The notes: generated by a model not told the origin, from the letters alone. 23,418 nt of DNA from JAKPBU01 sp964425695 (GCA_964425695.1 CAYRNF010000025.1:1-23418); one strand, 5' to 3'; shown: positions 7,563-15,862, numbered from the stretch's first letter. Numbers and translations are program-made.

Positions 7563-9155
7563 ATGTCCAAGCAGATGCCCGTGCGCAACCTGGTGCTGGT
7601 CCTGGGCGACCAGCTCGATGCCGCCTCCGCCGCGTTCGCCGATTTCGATCCGGCGCAGGACCTGGTATGGATGGCCGAGGTGGCGCACGAGGCCACCCAC
7701 GCATGGAGCACCAAGGCGCGCATCGCGGTGTTCCTGGCCGCGATGCGCCACTTCCGCGAGGCGCTCGAGGCGCGCGGAATCCGCGTGCACTACCGCCAGC
7801 TCGACCGGCACGACGCCCCGACCCTGGAAGACGCGCTGGCCCGCGATCTGGAGCTCCTGCGGCCCGAGCGCGTGGTGGCGGTAAAACCCGGCGAGTGGCG
7901 CCTGGCGCAATCCCTGCCTGAGGTGGCGCGCGCCGCAGGTTGCGCCTGGTCGGAGCGCCCCGACCTGCACTTCTACTGCGATCCGCAGGAGTTCGCCGAC
8001 TGGACCAAGGGCCGCAGGGAACTGCGGATGGAGCATTTCTACCGCTGGATCCGGCGCCGCGAAGCCGTGCTCATGGCAGGGGACCAGCCTGTCGGCGGCC
8101 GCTGGAACTTCGACGCGGACAACCGCGGGTCGTTCGGCCGCGCCGGGCCGGGCCTGCGTGCGCAGCCGTGCGCCTTCGCGCCGGATGCCATCACCCGCGA
8201 GGTGATCGCCCTGGTCGAGACGCGCTTCGCCGGGCATCCCGGCGCGCTGGACGGCTTCGGCTGGCCGGTGACGCCGCAGCAGGCGCAAGCCGCCCTGGAC
8301 GATTTCATCGCGCATCGCCTGCCGCTGTTCGGCCGCTACCAGGACGCGATGTGGGCGCAGGAACCGTTCCTCTACCACTCGCTGCTGTCGGCGGCGATGA
8401 ACCTGAAACTGCTGTCGCCGCGCACCGTGGTCCGGGCCGCGGAGGAGGCGCTCGCGTCCGGCGCCGCGCCCGTCGAGGCGGTGGAGGGCTTCGTCCGGCA
8501 GGTGCTGGGCTGGCGCGAGTTCGTGCGCGGCGTGTACTGGCTGCGCATGCCGCAGTTCGTCCACGACAACGCCCTGGGCGCCGACGCGCCGCTGCCGGGC
8601 ATGTACTGGACCGGGCGCACCCACATGGCCTGCATGCGCGATGCGCTGCGGCAGACGCTGGAACTGGGCTATGCCCATCACATCCAGCGGTTGATGGTCA
8701 CCGGCAACTTCGCCCTGCTGCTGGGCGTGCGCCCGCGCGAGATCCACGCCTGGTACCTGGCGGTCTACGTGGACGCGGTGGAGTGGGTCGAGCTGCCCAA
8801 CACCCTGGGCATGAGCCAGTTCGCCGATGGCGGCCGCATGGTGTCCAAGCCGTACGCGGCGAGCGGCAAGTACATCCAGCGCATGTCCAACTACTGCAAG
8901 GGCTGCCGCTACGATCCGGCCGAAGCGGTCGGGGAGAACGCTTGCCCCTTCACCACGCTCTACTGGGACTTCCTGGCGCGGCATGAGGCGCGCTTCCGCG
9001 ACCATCCGCGCGCCGCGATGCAGTGGCGCAGCCTGGACCGGGTGCCGGAGGCGAAGCTGGCGGCGATCCGCGAACGTGCGCGCTGGCTGCGCGAGGTGCT
9101 GGGCGCGCAAACCGACTGGTACCGCCCGGCCGAGGCTGCCGATGCGCCCTCCTGA
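7563..9155 (+). CDS. Iron-sulfur bacterial cryptochrome/photolyase (FeS-BCP, prokaryotic (6-4)-type)
   Basis: A 530-residue flavoprotein of the deoxyribodipyrimidine photolyase-related (PhrB/CryB) clade. The start LVLVLGDQLD is typical. The four cysteines that hold the [4Fe-4S] cluster are at 357 (HMACM), 445 and 448 (NYCKGC) and 461 (NACPF); their spacing of 88, 3 and 13 equals that of Agrobacterium PhrB (350, 438, 441, 454). Members bind FAD and a lumazine-type antenna and repair pyrimidine (6-4) photoproducts in DNA; some act in light signalling instead. The C-terminal region has the family pattern RLMVTGNFALLLGV...WYLAVYVDAVEWVELPNTLGMSQFADGG. The next gene is a class I CPD photolyase on the same strand, so light repair of both main UV lesions is encoded side by side. 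Repair rather than signalling is inferred from this context. Confidence 0.93.
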   Translation: MSKQMPVRNLVLVLGDQLDAASAAFADFDPAQDLVWMAEVAHEATHAWSTKARIAVFLAAMRHFREALEARGIRVHYRQLDRHDAPTLEDALARDLELLRPERVVAVKPGEWRLAQSLPEVARAAGCAWSERPDLHFYCDPQEFADWTKGRRELRMEHFYRWIRRREAVLMAGDQPVGGRWNFDADNRGSFGRAGPGLRAQPCAFAPDAITREVIALVETRFAGHPGALDGFGWPVTPQQAQAALDDFIAHRLPLFGRYQDAMWAQEPFLYHSLLSAAMNLKLLSPRTVVRAAEEALASGAAPVEAVEGFVRQVLGWREFVRGVYWLRMPQFVHDNALGADAPLPGMYWTGRTHMACMRDALRQTLELGYAHHIQRLMVTGNFALLLGVRPREIHAWYLAVYVDAVEWVELPNTLGMSQFADGGRMVSKPYAASGKYIQRMSNYCKGCRYDPAEAVGENACPFTTLYWDFLARHEARFRDHPRAAMQWRSLDRVPEAKLAAIRERARWLREVLGAQTDWYRPAEAADAPS

Positions 9156-9175
9156 CCGGCCGTCCTGACCGGCCG
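9150..9175 (+). repeat. 13-bp perfect tandem duplication spanning a stop codon
   Basis: TCCTGACCGGCCG occurs twice without a gap (9150-9162 and 9163-9175). The first copy contains the TGA that ends the iron-sulfur photolyase gene. The CGGCCG cores can also pair to form a 6-bp hairpin with a 7-nt loop. It looks like a replication-slippage duplication. Confidence 0.7.
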
Positions 9176-9279
9176 GGCAGAGCGCCACCGGCGCGTCGGC
9201 GCGCGCCCGGATGCGGCCACGTGACGTCTTCTTGCCGCCGCTGCGCTAGATTCGCCAGCACTTCGAGCGGCGACACCCC

Positions 9280-10695
9280 ATGCCCAACGCCCTGGTCTGG
9301 TTCCGCAACGACCTGCGCCTGGCCGACAACCCGGCCCTGCGCGCGGCAATCGATGCGGGGCACACCCCCGTGTGCGTGTACATCCACGCGCCGGAGGAGG
9401 AAGGCGACTGGGCGCCGGGCGCGGCCTCGGATGCGTGGCGCCACCGCTCGCTGGCGGCGCTGGACGCATCGCTGCGCGAACGCGGCAGCCGCTTGCGCCT
9501 GTTCGCAGGACCCAGCCTGCCGACCCTGCAGACGCTGGCCGCCGCGTTCGACGCGCAGGCGGTCTACTGGAACCGCCGCTACGAACCGGCCATCGAAAAA
9601 CGCGATGCCCGCATCAAGAAGAGGCTGCGTGACCAGGGCCTGCGCGCCGAGAGCTTCAACGGCAGCCTGCTGTTCGAGCCCTGGGAGCTGCGCACCAAGG
9701 CGGACGGCCCGTACCGCGTGTTCACGCCGTTCTGGCGCACGGCGCTGTCGCAGTGGCGAACCGAAGCCGACGCGGACGCTCCTGCGCGCATCGAGGCGGC
9801 AACGGAGGGTCCCGCCGGGGTGGCGCTGGAGGCGTTGCGCCTGCCACCGCAGCTCGCATGGGATGCCGGCTTCTGGGAGTACTGGACACCGGGCGAAGCC
9901 GGCGCGCACGAGGCGCTGGAAGTGTTCGTTGACGGCGCGCTGCGCGGCTACCGGCAGGGCCGCGACCGGCCGGACCGGACCGGCACGTCGCGACTGTCGC
10001 CGCACCTGCACTTCGGCGAGATCGCGCCGTGGCGCGTGGTGCACGCGCTGGAGGCGGAGCGTGGCGCGGGCGTGGATGCCGACATCGACGCCTACGTGCG
10101 CGAACTGGGCTGGCGCGAGTTCGCACACCACCTGCTGCACCACTTCCCCGAAAGCACCAACGCCAATTTCAACCCCCGCTTCGACGGATTCCGCTGGGCT
10201 CGCCCGGACCGGGCGCAGCTGGCCGCGTTCCAGCGCGGCCTGACCGGCGTGCCCATCGTGGATGCCGGCCTGCGCGAGCTGTGGCACACCGGCTGGATGC
10301 ACAACCGGGTGCGCATGATCGTGGGCAGCTGGCTCACCAAGCACATGCGCCAGCACTGGATGCACGGCGCGCGCTGGTTCTGGGACACGCTGGTGGATGC
10401 GGACCTGGCCAACAACACGCTGGGCTGGCAGTGGGTGGCCGGCACCGGCGCCGACGCCGCGCCGTACTTCCGCGTGTTCAACCCGGTCACCCAGGCGCAG
10501 AAGTTCGACCCCGACGGCAGCTACATCGCGCAGTGGGTGCCCGAGGTGGCCGAACTGTCGCTGCCGGCGCGATTCGCGCCCTGGACCGATCCGAAGCAGG
10601 CGCGGATGCTCGCTCCGCGCTATCCGCACGCGCCGATCGTGGATCTGGCGCGGGGGCGCGAGGATGCACTGGCGGCCTACCGTTCGATGCCGTGA
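9280..10695 (+). CDS. phr: Class I CPD photolyase (deoxyribodipyrimidine photolyase)
   Basis: A 471-residue enzyme that uses blue light to split cyclobutane pyrimidine dimers. The N-terminal alpha/beta antenna domain starts LVWFRNDLRLADNPAL. The helical FAD domain contains TGTSRLSPHLHFGEI (FAD-phosphate contact), GWREFAHHLLHHFP and TGWMHNRVRMI. The electron-transfer tryptophans align as W306, W360 and W383 (E. coli 306/359/382), and Asn379 in ANNTLGWQW matches the Asn beside flavin N5 that separates photolyases from many cryptochromes. The end of the FAD domain, AGTGADAAPYFRVFNP, is intact. Length matches E. coli PhrB (472), so it should be active. The 124-nt upstream gap holds a possible TAGATT -10 at 9247-9252, which leaves open whether the gene has its own promoter or is read from the preceding photolyase. 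Confidence 0.96.
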   Translation: MPNALVWFRNDLRLADNPALRAAIDAGHTPVCVYIHAPEEEGDWAPGAASDAWRHRSLAALDASLRERGSRLRLFAGPSLPTLQTLAAAFDAQAVYWNRRYEPAIEKRDARIKKRLRDQGLRAESFNGSLLFEPWELRTKADGPYRVFTPFWRTALSQWRTEADADAPARIEAATEGPAGVALEALRLPPQLAWDAGFWEYWTPGEAGAHEALEVFVDGALRGYRQGRDRPDRTGTSRLSPHLHFGEIAPWRVVHALEAERGAGVDADIDAYVRELGWREFAHHLLHHFPESTNANFNPRFDGFRWARPDRAQLAAFQRGLTGVPIVDAGLRELWHTGWMHNRVRMIVGSWLTKHMRQHWMHGARWFWDTLVDADLANNTLGWQWVAGTGADAAPYFRVFNPVTQAQKFDPDGSYIAQWVPEVAELSLPARFAPWTDPKQARMLAPRYPHAPIVDLARGREDALAAYRSMP

Positions 10696-10737
10696 GCGCA
10701 CCGCGCCGCGGGCGGGGCATCGCAACGACGTCCGCGT

Positions 10738-10766
10738 TTGACGCTTTTCGCGGCCGCGTGATTCAC
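10738..10766 (+). promoter_or_regulatory. Weak promoter candidate before the acyltransferase gene
   Basis: TTGACG (10738-10743, 5 of 6 to the -35 consensus) is followed by a 17-nt spacer and ATTCAC, a poor -10. The spacer contains the palindrome CGCGGCCGCG (10749-10758). The rest of the 112-nt gap after phr shows no other feature. Confidence 0.3.
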
Positions 10767-10807
10767 TCGCGCAGGCTCACATTCGCGCAGGATCGCCGGA
10801 GACCGCC

Positions 10808-12295
10808 ATGCCAGCACGCAGCACCGCGCCGCGCAGGCGCAAGCGCGAACCCATGTCCCGGGTGGACACCGCGTGGCTGCGCATGGAGCGTCCCACCAAC
10901 CCGATGATGATCACCGGCGTGCTCATGTTCTCCGAGCACATGCCGCTGGCGAGGCTGCGCAAGGTGGTGGAACGGCGCTTCGTGCGGGAGTACCCGCGCT
11001 TCCGCTGCCGCGCGGTGCAGGGCGCAGCGGGTGCTGTGTGGCAGGACGACGAGCACTTCGACCTGGACTGGCACGTCCCGTTGGCGGCACTGGCGGCCAA
11101 GGGCAACACCCCCGGATCGCAGAAGCGCGCGCTGGAGAAGTTCGTCAGCCAGCTGGCGTCCAGTCCGCTGGACAAACAGCGGCCGCTCTGGCAATTCCAT
11201 CTGGTCGAGCGCTACCGCGGCGGCTCCGCGCTGGTGGTGCGCATCCACCATTCCTATGCCGATGGCATCGCCCTGATCCAAGTACTGCTGTCGCTCACCG
11301 ATACCAGCCGGGAAGGGCGCAGCGACAAGGCGCTGGGCAAGGCCTGGCTCAAGGACGACGGCGCCGCCGTGGCGCGGCGCGTCGGCGCCGTGCAGCGCTA
11401 CACGCAGCTGGGCGGCAAGGTGCTGGGCAAGGGCATGGAGATGGGTGCGGAGATGTTCCGCGATCCCACCCTGGCGGCGATGCTGGCGAAGGAGGGTGGC
11501 GAAATCGCCCGCGAACTGCTGACCGCCCTCGCGCTGCCGGACGACCCGCCTTCGATGCTGCGCGGCCGGCTGGGGGTGAGCAAGCGCGTCGCCTGGGCGC
11601 CGCCGCTGGACTTGGACGACGTCAAGGCGGTCGGCCGAGCCTGCGGCTGCACCGTCAACGACGTGCTCATGGCCGCCGCCGCCGGTGCCCTGCGCGACTA
11701 CATGCTGGAACGCGGGGAGGACCTGGCCGGCATGACCCTGCGCGCCACGGTACCGGTGAACCTGCGTCCGCTGGAGCACGCCGCCAAGCTCGGCAACCAC
11801 TTCGGCCTGGTGTTCCTGGACCTCCCCGTGGGCGAAGCCAACCCCGTCCGGCGCCTGGAGCACGTGGCCGAGTGCATGAACCAGCTCAAGCAGTCGCGGC
11901 AGGCGATCGTCGCCTTCGGCCTGCTCGCCGCGCTGGGCATGGCGCCGGCCGCCGCGCAGGAGGTCGCGCTCGAACTGTTCAGCCGCAAGGCCAGCGCCGT
12001 GGCCACCAACGTGCCCGGGCCGCAGCAGCAGCTGTTCCTGGCGGGCTGTCCCATCGAGGAAATGATGTTCTGGGTGCCGCAGACCGGCTCGATCGGGCTG
12101 GGCATTTCGATCCTGAGCTACAACAACCGCGTGCACTTCGGGCTGATCGCCGACGCGCGCCTGATCCCGGATCCCGACGCGGTGATCCGCCGCTTCGGTC
12201 CTGAGTTCGACAAGCTGCTGTACCTGGCGCTGATGTCAGACTGGCACCGTGAACTCGATTCGGTGGATGCCGAAGCGCTCATGGACGAAAGCTGA
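10808..12295 (+). CDS. Wax ester synthase/acyl-CoA:diacylglycerol acyltransferase (WS/DGAT)
   Basis: A 495-residue bifunctional acyltransferase family member that joins acyl-CoA to fatty alcohols or diacylglycerol to make wax esters or triacylglycerol. The catalytic HHxxxDG motif is intact as HHSYADG (147-153). Other family marks are DTAWLRMERPTNPMMITGVL near the start, PLWQFHLVE (126-134), NDVLMAAAAGALR, and the C-terminal PVNLRP...GNHFGLVFLDLPV and NVPGP stretches of the DUF1298-type half. A GGAGA ribosome site 5 nt before the ATG at 10808 supports this start; an internal ATG at residue 16 is the alternative. The enzyme is probably associated with the inner membrane or lipid bodies. With the phasin and patatin-like genes 8 kb away it suggests a storage-lipid capability. 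Some family members have only minor activity in vivo, so the product is uncertain. Confidence 0.92.
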   Translation: MPARSTAPRRRKREPMSRVDTAWLRMERPTNPMMITGVLMFSEHMPLARLRKVVERRFVREYPRFRCRAVQGAAGAVWQDDEHFDLDWHVPLAALAAKGNTPGSQKRALEKFVSQLASSPLDKQRPLWQFHLVERYRGGSALVVRIHHSYADGIALIQVLLSLTDTSREGRSDKALGKAWLKDDGAAVARRVGAVQRYTQLGGKVLGKGMEMGAEMFRDPTLAAMLAKEGGEIARELLTALALPDDPPSMLRGRLGVSKRVAWAPPLDLDDVKAVGRACGCTVNDVLMAAAAGALRDYMLERGEDLAGMTLRATVPVNLRPLEHAAKLGNHFGLVFLDLPVGEANPVRRLEHVAECMNQLKQSRQAIVAFGLLAALGMAPAAAQEVALELFSRKASAVATNVPGPQQQLFLAGCPIEEMMFWVPQTGSIGLGISILSYNNRVHFGLIADARLIPDPDAVIRRFGPEFDKLLYLALMSDWHRELDSVDAEALMDES

Positions 12296-12305
12296 ATGCG
12301 AGGCG

Positions 12306-12324
12306 GGCGGGCGTCTCGCCCGTC
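12306..12324 (+). terminator. Short hairpin after the acyltransferase gene
   Basis: An 8-bp stem (12306-12313 with 12317-12324, one G-U pair) closes a TCT loop 11 nt after the stop codon. No T-run follows, so it is at best a weak or Rho-assisted end. The remaining 85 nt before the next gene contain its ribosome site. Confidence 0.4.
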
Positions 12325-12409
12325 ACCGTTCACTCATGGCGCGGCGTTTAGCGTTGCGGCGGCTCGAACCGGCCCATCCGCGGGCCGCCACACCAGACGA
12401 GGAACCGCA

Positions 12410-13078
12410 ATGAACAAGTTCGCCCTGACCGGCCTTGCCACCGCCATCGCCATGCTCGCAGGCTGCGCCACCTACACGGGGCAGACCAGCGACCCCAACG
12501 ACCCTAACCGCACCGGCCGCGGCGCTGCCATCGGCGCGATCGCAGGTGCCGTGGTGGGCGCCGCCACCGGCGACGACGCCACCGAGCGCCGCCAGCGCGC
12601 CACCGTGGGTGCCGCCGCGGGTGCCGCCCTCGGCGCGGGCGTGGGCGCGTACCAGGATCGCCAGGAGGCCGCGCTGCGTCGCCAGATGGCCGGCACCGGC
12701 GTCGAGGTCGAGCGCCAGGGCGACAACATCATGCTGAACATGCCCAGCGGCATCACCTTCGATTTCGACCGCTACGACCTGAAGTCCGAGTTCCGTCCGG
12801 TGTTGGACAACCTGGCGAACACGCTCAACGAGTACGGCCAGACCCGCATCGAGGTGGTGGGCCACACCGACAGCAAGGGCACCGACAGCTACAACCAGAC
12901 CCTGTCGCAGAACCGCGCCAACGCGGTGGCCGGTTACCTGGGTTCGCGCGGCGTAGCCAGCAGCCGCATGATCGTGTCCGGCGCCGGCGAAACCCGCCCG
13001 GTGGCCAGCAACGACACCGAGTCCGGCCGCGCGCAGAACCGCCGCGTCGAGATCACCCTGGTGCCGATCCAGGGCTGA
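12410..13078 (+). CDS. OmpA-family outer-membrane lipoprotein with glycine-zipper region (YiaD-like)
   Basis: A 222-residue lipoprotein. The signal peptide ends in the lipobox LAGC with Cys19 as the lipidated residue; the residue after it is Ala rather than Asp, which favours the outer membrane. Residues about 36-85 form a glycine-zipper segment (AIGAIAGAVVGAATG ... AAAGAALGAGVGAY). Residues about 110-222 are an OmpA peptidoglycan-binding domain with TFDFDRYDLKSE, the HTDSKG turn, LSQNRANAV and the final QNRRVEITL, which includes the Asp and Arg that bind diaminopimelate. It likely tethers outer membrane and cell wall. A GACGAGGAA ribosome site precedes the ATG at 12410. It is transcribed towards the tmRNA gene and shares the terminator region at 13117-13142. 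Confidence 0.93.
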   Translation: MNKFALTGLATAIAMLAGCATYTGQTSDPNDPNRTGRGAAIGAIAGAVVGAATGDDATERRQRATVGAAAGAALGAGVGAYQDRQEAALRRQMAGTGVEVERQGDNIMLNMPSGITFDFDRYDLKSEFRPVLDNLANTLNEYGQTRIEVVGHTDSKGTDSYNQTLSQNRANAVAGYLGSRGVASSRMIVSGAGETRPVASNDTESGRAQNRRVEITLVPIQG

Positions 13079-13116
13079 GCCAGCCTCGACCTGTCCATTC
13101 GCAATAGGCGAAAAAA

Positions 13117-13142
13117 GAACGGGCCGCGAAAGCGGCCCGTTC
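13117..13142 (-). terminator. Rho-independent terminator of tmRNA
   Basis: A perfect 11-bp stem (GAACGGGCCGC with its complement) closes a GAAA tetraloop. On the minus strand it is followed directly by six T (complement of the A-run at 13111-13116) and lies 6 nt after the tmRNA 3' end. In the plus direction it also follows the OmpA-type gene, where the downstream TGTTGTTG could give partial termination. Confidence 0.92.
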
Positions 13143-13148
13143 TGTTGT

Positions 13149-13503
13149 TGGTGGAGGTGGGCGGAATCGAACCGCCGTCCGAAGGCACTCCATCCCCGGC
13201 ACTACATGCTTAGCGCTCCGTTGGATCTCGTTCCCGGACAGCACGGCGCGCAAAGCGCATCCGGGAACCAGCCTGCTTGATTAGACCCGCGGCTGACAGG
13301 CAGCCACCGCGAGCGCTTCCGTGATAGTGACCCTACACCCATTAGCACGGACACAGACTGGGTTCGGGGCTTACGCCTTAAGCGGCGAGAGCGTAGTTGT
13401 CGTCGTTGGCAACTAGAGTTTTGCAGCTGGATTTACGAGGAAAGCTACCCCCTCGGCATGCGCCAGGCGATTTCGCGACCCCCGTCGAAGCCAGTGCACC
13501 CCC
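13149..13503 (-). ncRNA. ssrA: Transfer-messenger RNA (tmRNA)
   Basis: A 355-nt tmRNA that rescues stalled ribosomes together with SmpB. The tRNA-like ends pair: the 5' GGGGGTG (from 13503) with CACCTCC before the A-CCA 3' end at 13149, and a T-arm GGCGG-TTCGATT-CCGCC. The open reading segment at 13381-13410 encodes ANDDNYALAA followed by TAA at 13378-13380. Escherichia coli uses AANDENYALAA, so the final ALAA recognised by ClpXP is kept and the Glu is replaced by Asp. Several pseudoknot-like GC stems follow. Its partner gene smpB lies 2.4 kb away. Confidence 0.97.
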
Positions 13504-13531
13504 GGGACGTCGATACAGCGCTGACGGCGCG

Positions 13532-13559
13532 AGTATAGGGGCGGGGCCGGGTAGCGCAA
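13532..13559 (-). promoter_or_regulatory. ssrA: Sigma-70 promoter of tmRNA
   Basis: On the minus strand TTGCGC (complement of 13554-13559) and TATACT (complement of 13532-13537, 5 of 6) are 16 nt apart. RNA would start near 13525, leaving about 22 nt of precursor to be cut off at the mature 5' end, as expected for RNase P processing. Confidence 0.75.
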
Positions 13560-13617
13560 GCTGCGCGTCCGCGGCATCCCGGTCGGCGTTCATCCACGCG
13601 CTGGCGGTTGCGCTGGT

Positions 13618-13623
13618 TATGCT
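13618..13623 (+). promoter_or_regulatory. Candidate -10 for the histidine kinase gene
   Basis: TATGCT (4-5 of 6) ends 7 nt before the ATG at 13631, consistent with a leaderless transcript. It overlaps the alternative upstream ATG (13619), which argues for 13631 as the real start. No good -35 is visible. Confidence 0.35.
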
Positions 13624-13630
13624 TGTCCGG

Positions 13631-15835
13631 ATGCGCTCCCCACCGCCCGATGCCGCTTCCGCCGGCGATGCCGTCCCGCAGACTGCCCGCCATGCATACC
13701 TGCTGGCGGGGCTGGTACTTGTCGGCTCTCTCGTACTTGTGGGCCTGTACGCCCGCTACGCCAGCGAACGTGAGCGCGACCTGGCGAGCGCGCGACTCGC
13801 GGCCGATGCCAGCCAGACCGTGGCGCTGATGCGGCGCAAGATGCTGGTGTACGAGCTGACCGTGCGCGGTGGCGTGTCGCTGTTCGCGACGGTCGAACGC
13901 CCCAGCCACCTGCAGTGGCGCAACTACGTCGAAGGCCTGGACCTGGAACGTCGGTTCCCGGAAATGATGGGGCTGGGCTTCGCCGAGTGGCTCACTCCTG
14001 TCGAACTCCAGTCCCTGCAGCTGGAGTTGCGCGATGCGGGCATGGGGCTGTTCACCGTGCGGCCACGCGGCGTGCGCGAGCACTATGGCCCGATCGTGTA
14101 CCTGGAGCCGCAGACGGAGGCCAACCGCAAGGCGATCGGGTACGACATGTTCTCCGAGCGCGCGCGGTCGAACGCGATGTCGGCCGCGCGCGACAGCGGC
14201 GAAGCGCGCATGACCGAGGGCGTCCACCTGGTCCAGGACGAAGCCGCGCCCCGCGCATTGGGCCTTCTGATCTATGCGCCCATCTACCGCGGCGCTGCGC
14301 GTCCCACCAGCGTCGTCGCGCGTCGCGAGGCGCTCGTCGGATGGGCCTACACCCTTTTCCGGATGCGCGTGTTCGTGGCGGACACGCTGCGTGAACTGCC
14401 CAGCCGGGTCACCCTTCGTATCGTGGACGTCACCGGGGGCGGTGCCCAGTTGCTGTACCCCACCGCCGAGGACAGCGGCCTGTTCGACGCCACGGGCGAT
14501 GCGCCGCGGCACTCGATCGTGGAGGAGTTCCACGGCCGCCGCTGGCGCATCGACGTGCAGCCGCTGCCCGCCGCGTCCTACGTCTCGCACAGCCCCGGCC
14601 TGCGGGCAACGGTCGGGGTGGGCCTGCTGGCTTCGCTGTTGCTGTTCGCGGTTGCGCTGTCGCTGGCGCGGACCCAGTCGCAGGCGCAGCGCATCGCAAT
14701 GCGCATGAGCGAGTCGCACCGGCGCAGCGAACAGCGGTTCCGCAGCGCGATGCGCTATTCGGCGATCGGCAAGGCGTTGCTCGATCGCGACGGTCGGATC
14801 CAGGAAGCTAACCCGGCCCTGGCCGAGATCCTGCGCACGCCCGAGCATGAACTGCAGGGGACGCTGCTTGGCCAGCATTTCGTCGACGGCGACGCGGATG
14901 CCATGCGGTCGGTCGAACGCCAGGCGCTATCCGACGACGGCGCCTACCGCGTCACCCGGCGCCTGCGGCGCAGCGACGGCGAAGTGCGTCACGCGAGCCT
15001 GGTGTTCGCCACCGTGCCGGGCGAGCAGGGCGAGTCCTTCGCCAGCCTGGTGCAGGTGGAGGACGTGACCGAGCGCATGCGCTCGGAGGCCCGCGTGCAG
15101 GCGCTGAACCGCACGCTGGAGGCGCGGGTCGCGCTGCGCACCCGGGAACTCAGCCACGCCAACCAGGAACTGGAGGCGTTCGCCTACAGCGTCTCGCACG
15201 ATCTGCGCGCGCCGCTGCGTTCGATCGACGGCTTCAGCCGGCTGCTCAACGAGCGCTACCGCGACGTGATCGACCCCAGCGGACTGGATCACCTGCAGCG
15301 CATCCGCAACGCCAGCAAGCGCATGAGCGACCTGATCGACGCGCTGCTGAAGATGTCGCGGGTCTCGCGCGCCGAACTGAAGTTCATGCACGTGGACCTG
15401 TCCGCGATGGCGGGCGAGGTCGCGGCGGACCTGCGCAACGCCGATCCCGAGCGCAACGTCGCCTTCGACATCGAGCAGGGCCTCGACGTCAGCGGCGACC
15501 CTGCGCTTCTGCGCAACCTCATGGAGAATCTGCTCGGCAACGCGTGGAAGTTCACCGCGGGCACTGCGGACGCGCGGATCGAGGTGGGGCGCAACGCGCA
15601 GGGCGAGGTGTTCGTGCGCGACAACGGCGCCGGCTTCGACCCGGCCTACGCCGCGAAGCTGTTCCGTCCGTTCCAGCGCCTGCACTCGCAGGAACAGTAC
15701 GCGGGCCACGGCATCGGCCTGGCGTCGGTGCGGCGCATCGTGGAGCGGCACGGCGGCAGCGTGCGTGCCGAAGGCAGGGCGGGAATGGGGGCGACGTTCT
15801 TCTTCCGCCTGCCGCTCGAACCGTTGGAGCAGTAG
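13631..15835 (+). CDS. Membrane CHASE-PAS sensor histidine kinase (orphan)
   Basis: A 734-residue hybrid-free sensor kinase. A first membrane segment (about 24-43) and a second (about 324-347) enclose a periplasmic CHASE domain, with RRFPEMMGLGFAEWLTPVE and ALGLLIYAPIYRG as its recognisable parts. A PAS domain (about 364-490) and a short coiled coil (LEARVALRTRELSHANQELEAF) follow. The HisKA domain has the phosphorylated His523 in SVSHDLRAPLRSIDGFS. The ATP-binding domain has the N-box NLMENLLGNAWKF, G1 DNGAGFD and G2 GHGIGLASV. CHASE domains sense small extracellular ligands; the ligand here is unknown. No response regulator gene is adjacent, so the partner must lie elsewhere. The HisKA type resembles that of phytochrome-related kinases. 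An in-frame ATG at 13619 would add four residues. The gene is divergent from ssrA and converges on smpB with 27 nt between them. Confidence 0.92.
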   Translation: MRSPPPDAASAGDAVPQTARHAYLLAGLVLVGSLVLVGLYARYASERERDLASARLAADASQTVALMRRKMLVYELTVRGGVSLFATVERPSHLQWRNYVEGLDLERRFPEMMGLGFAEWLTPVELQSLQLELRDAGMGLFTVRPRGVREHYGPIVYLEPQTEANRKAIGYDMFSERARSNAMSAARDSGEARMTEGVHLVQDEAAPRALGLLIYAPIYRGAARPTSVVARREALVGWAYTLFRMRVFVADTLRELPSRVTLRIVDVTGGGAQLLYPTAEDSGLFDATGDAPRHSIVEEFHGRRWRIDVQPLPAASYVSHSPGLRATVGVGLLASLLLFAVALSLARTQSQAQRIAMRMSESHRRSEQRFRSAMRYSAIGKALLDRDGRIQEANPALAEILRTPEHELQGTLLGQHFVDGDADAMRSVERQALSDDGAYRVTRRLRRSDGEVRHASLVFATVPGEQGESFASLVQVEDVTERMRSEARVQALNRTLEARVALRTRELSHANQELEAFAYSVSHDLRAPLRSIDGFSRLLNERYRDVIDPSGLDHLQRIRNASKRMSDLIDALLKMSRVSRAELKFMHVDLSAMAGEVAADLRNADPERNVAFDIEQGLDVSGDPALLRNLMENLLGNAWKFTAGTADARIEVGRNAQGEVFVRDNGAGFDPAYAAKLFRPFQRLHSQEQYAGHGIGLASVRRIVERHGGSVRAEGRAGMGATFFFRLPLEPLEQ

Positions 15836-15862
15836 CGAAGGCCGGCGTGCGGGTGCTCGTCG

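Noticed and set aside
8950..10725. Long minus-strand frame of 591 codons opposite phr
   Set aside because: Shadow of the CPD photolyase gene with biased composition.
10763..12136. Minus-strand frame of 457 codons opposite the WS/DGAT gene
   Set aside because: Shadow frame rich in His, Gln and Ala with no domain; the sense protein has an intact HHxxxDG motif.
13149..13190. Ordinary tRNA on the minus strand
   Set aside because: This T-arm and CCA end belong to the tRNA-like domain of tmRNA, whose 5' half lies 300 nt away.
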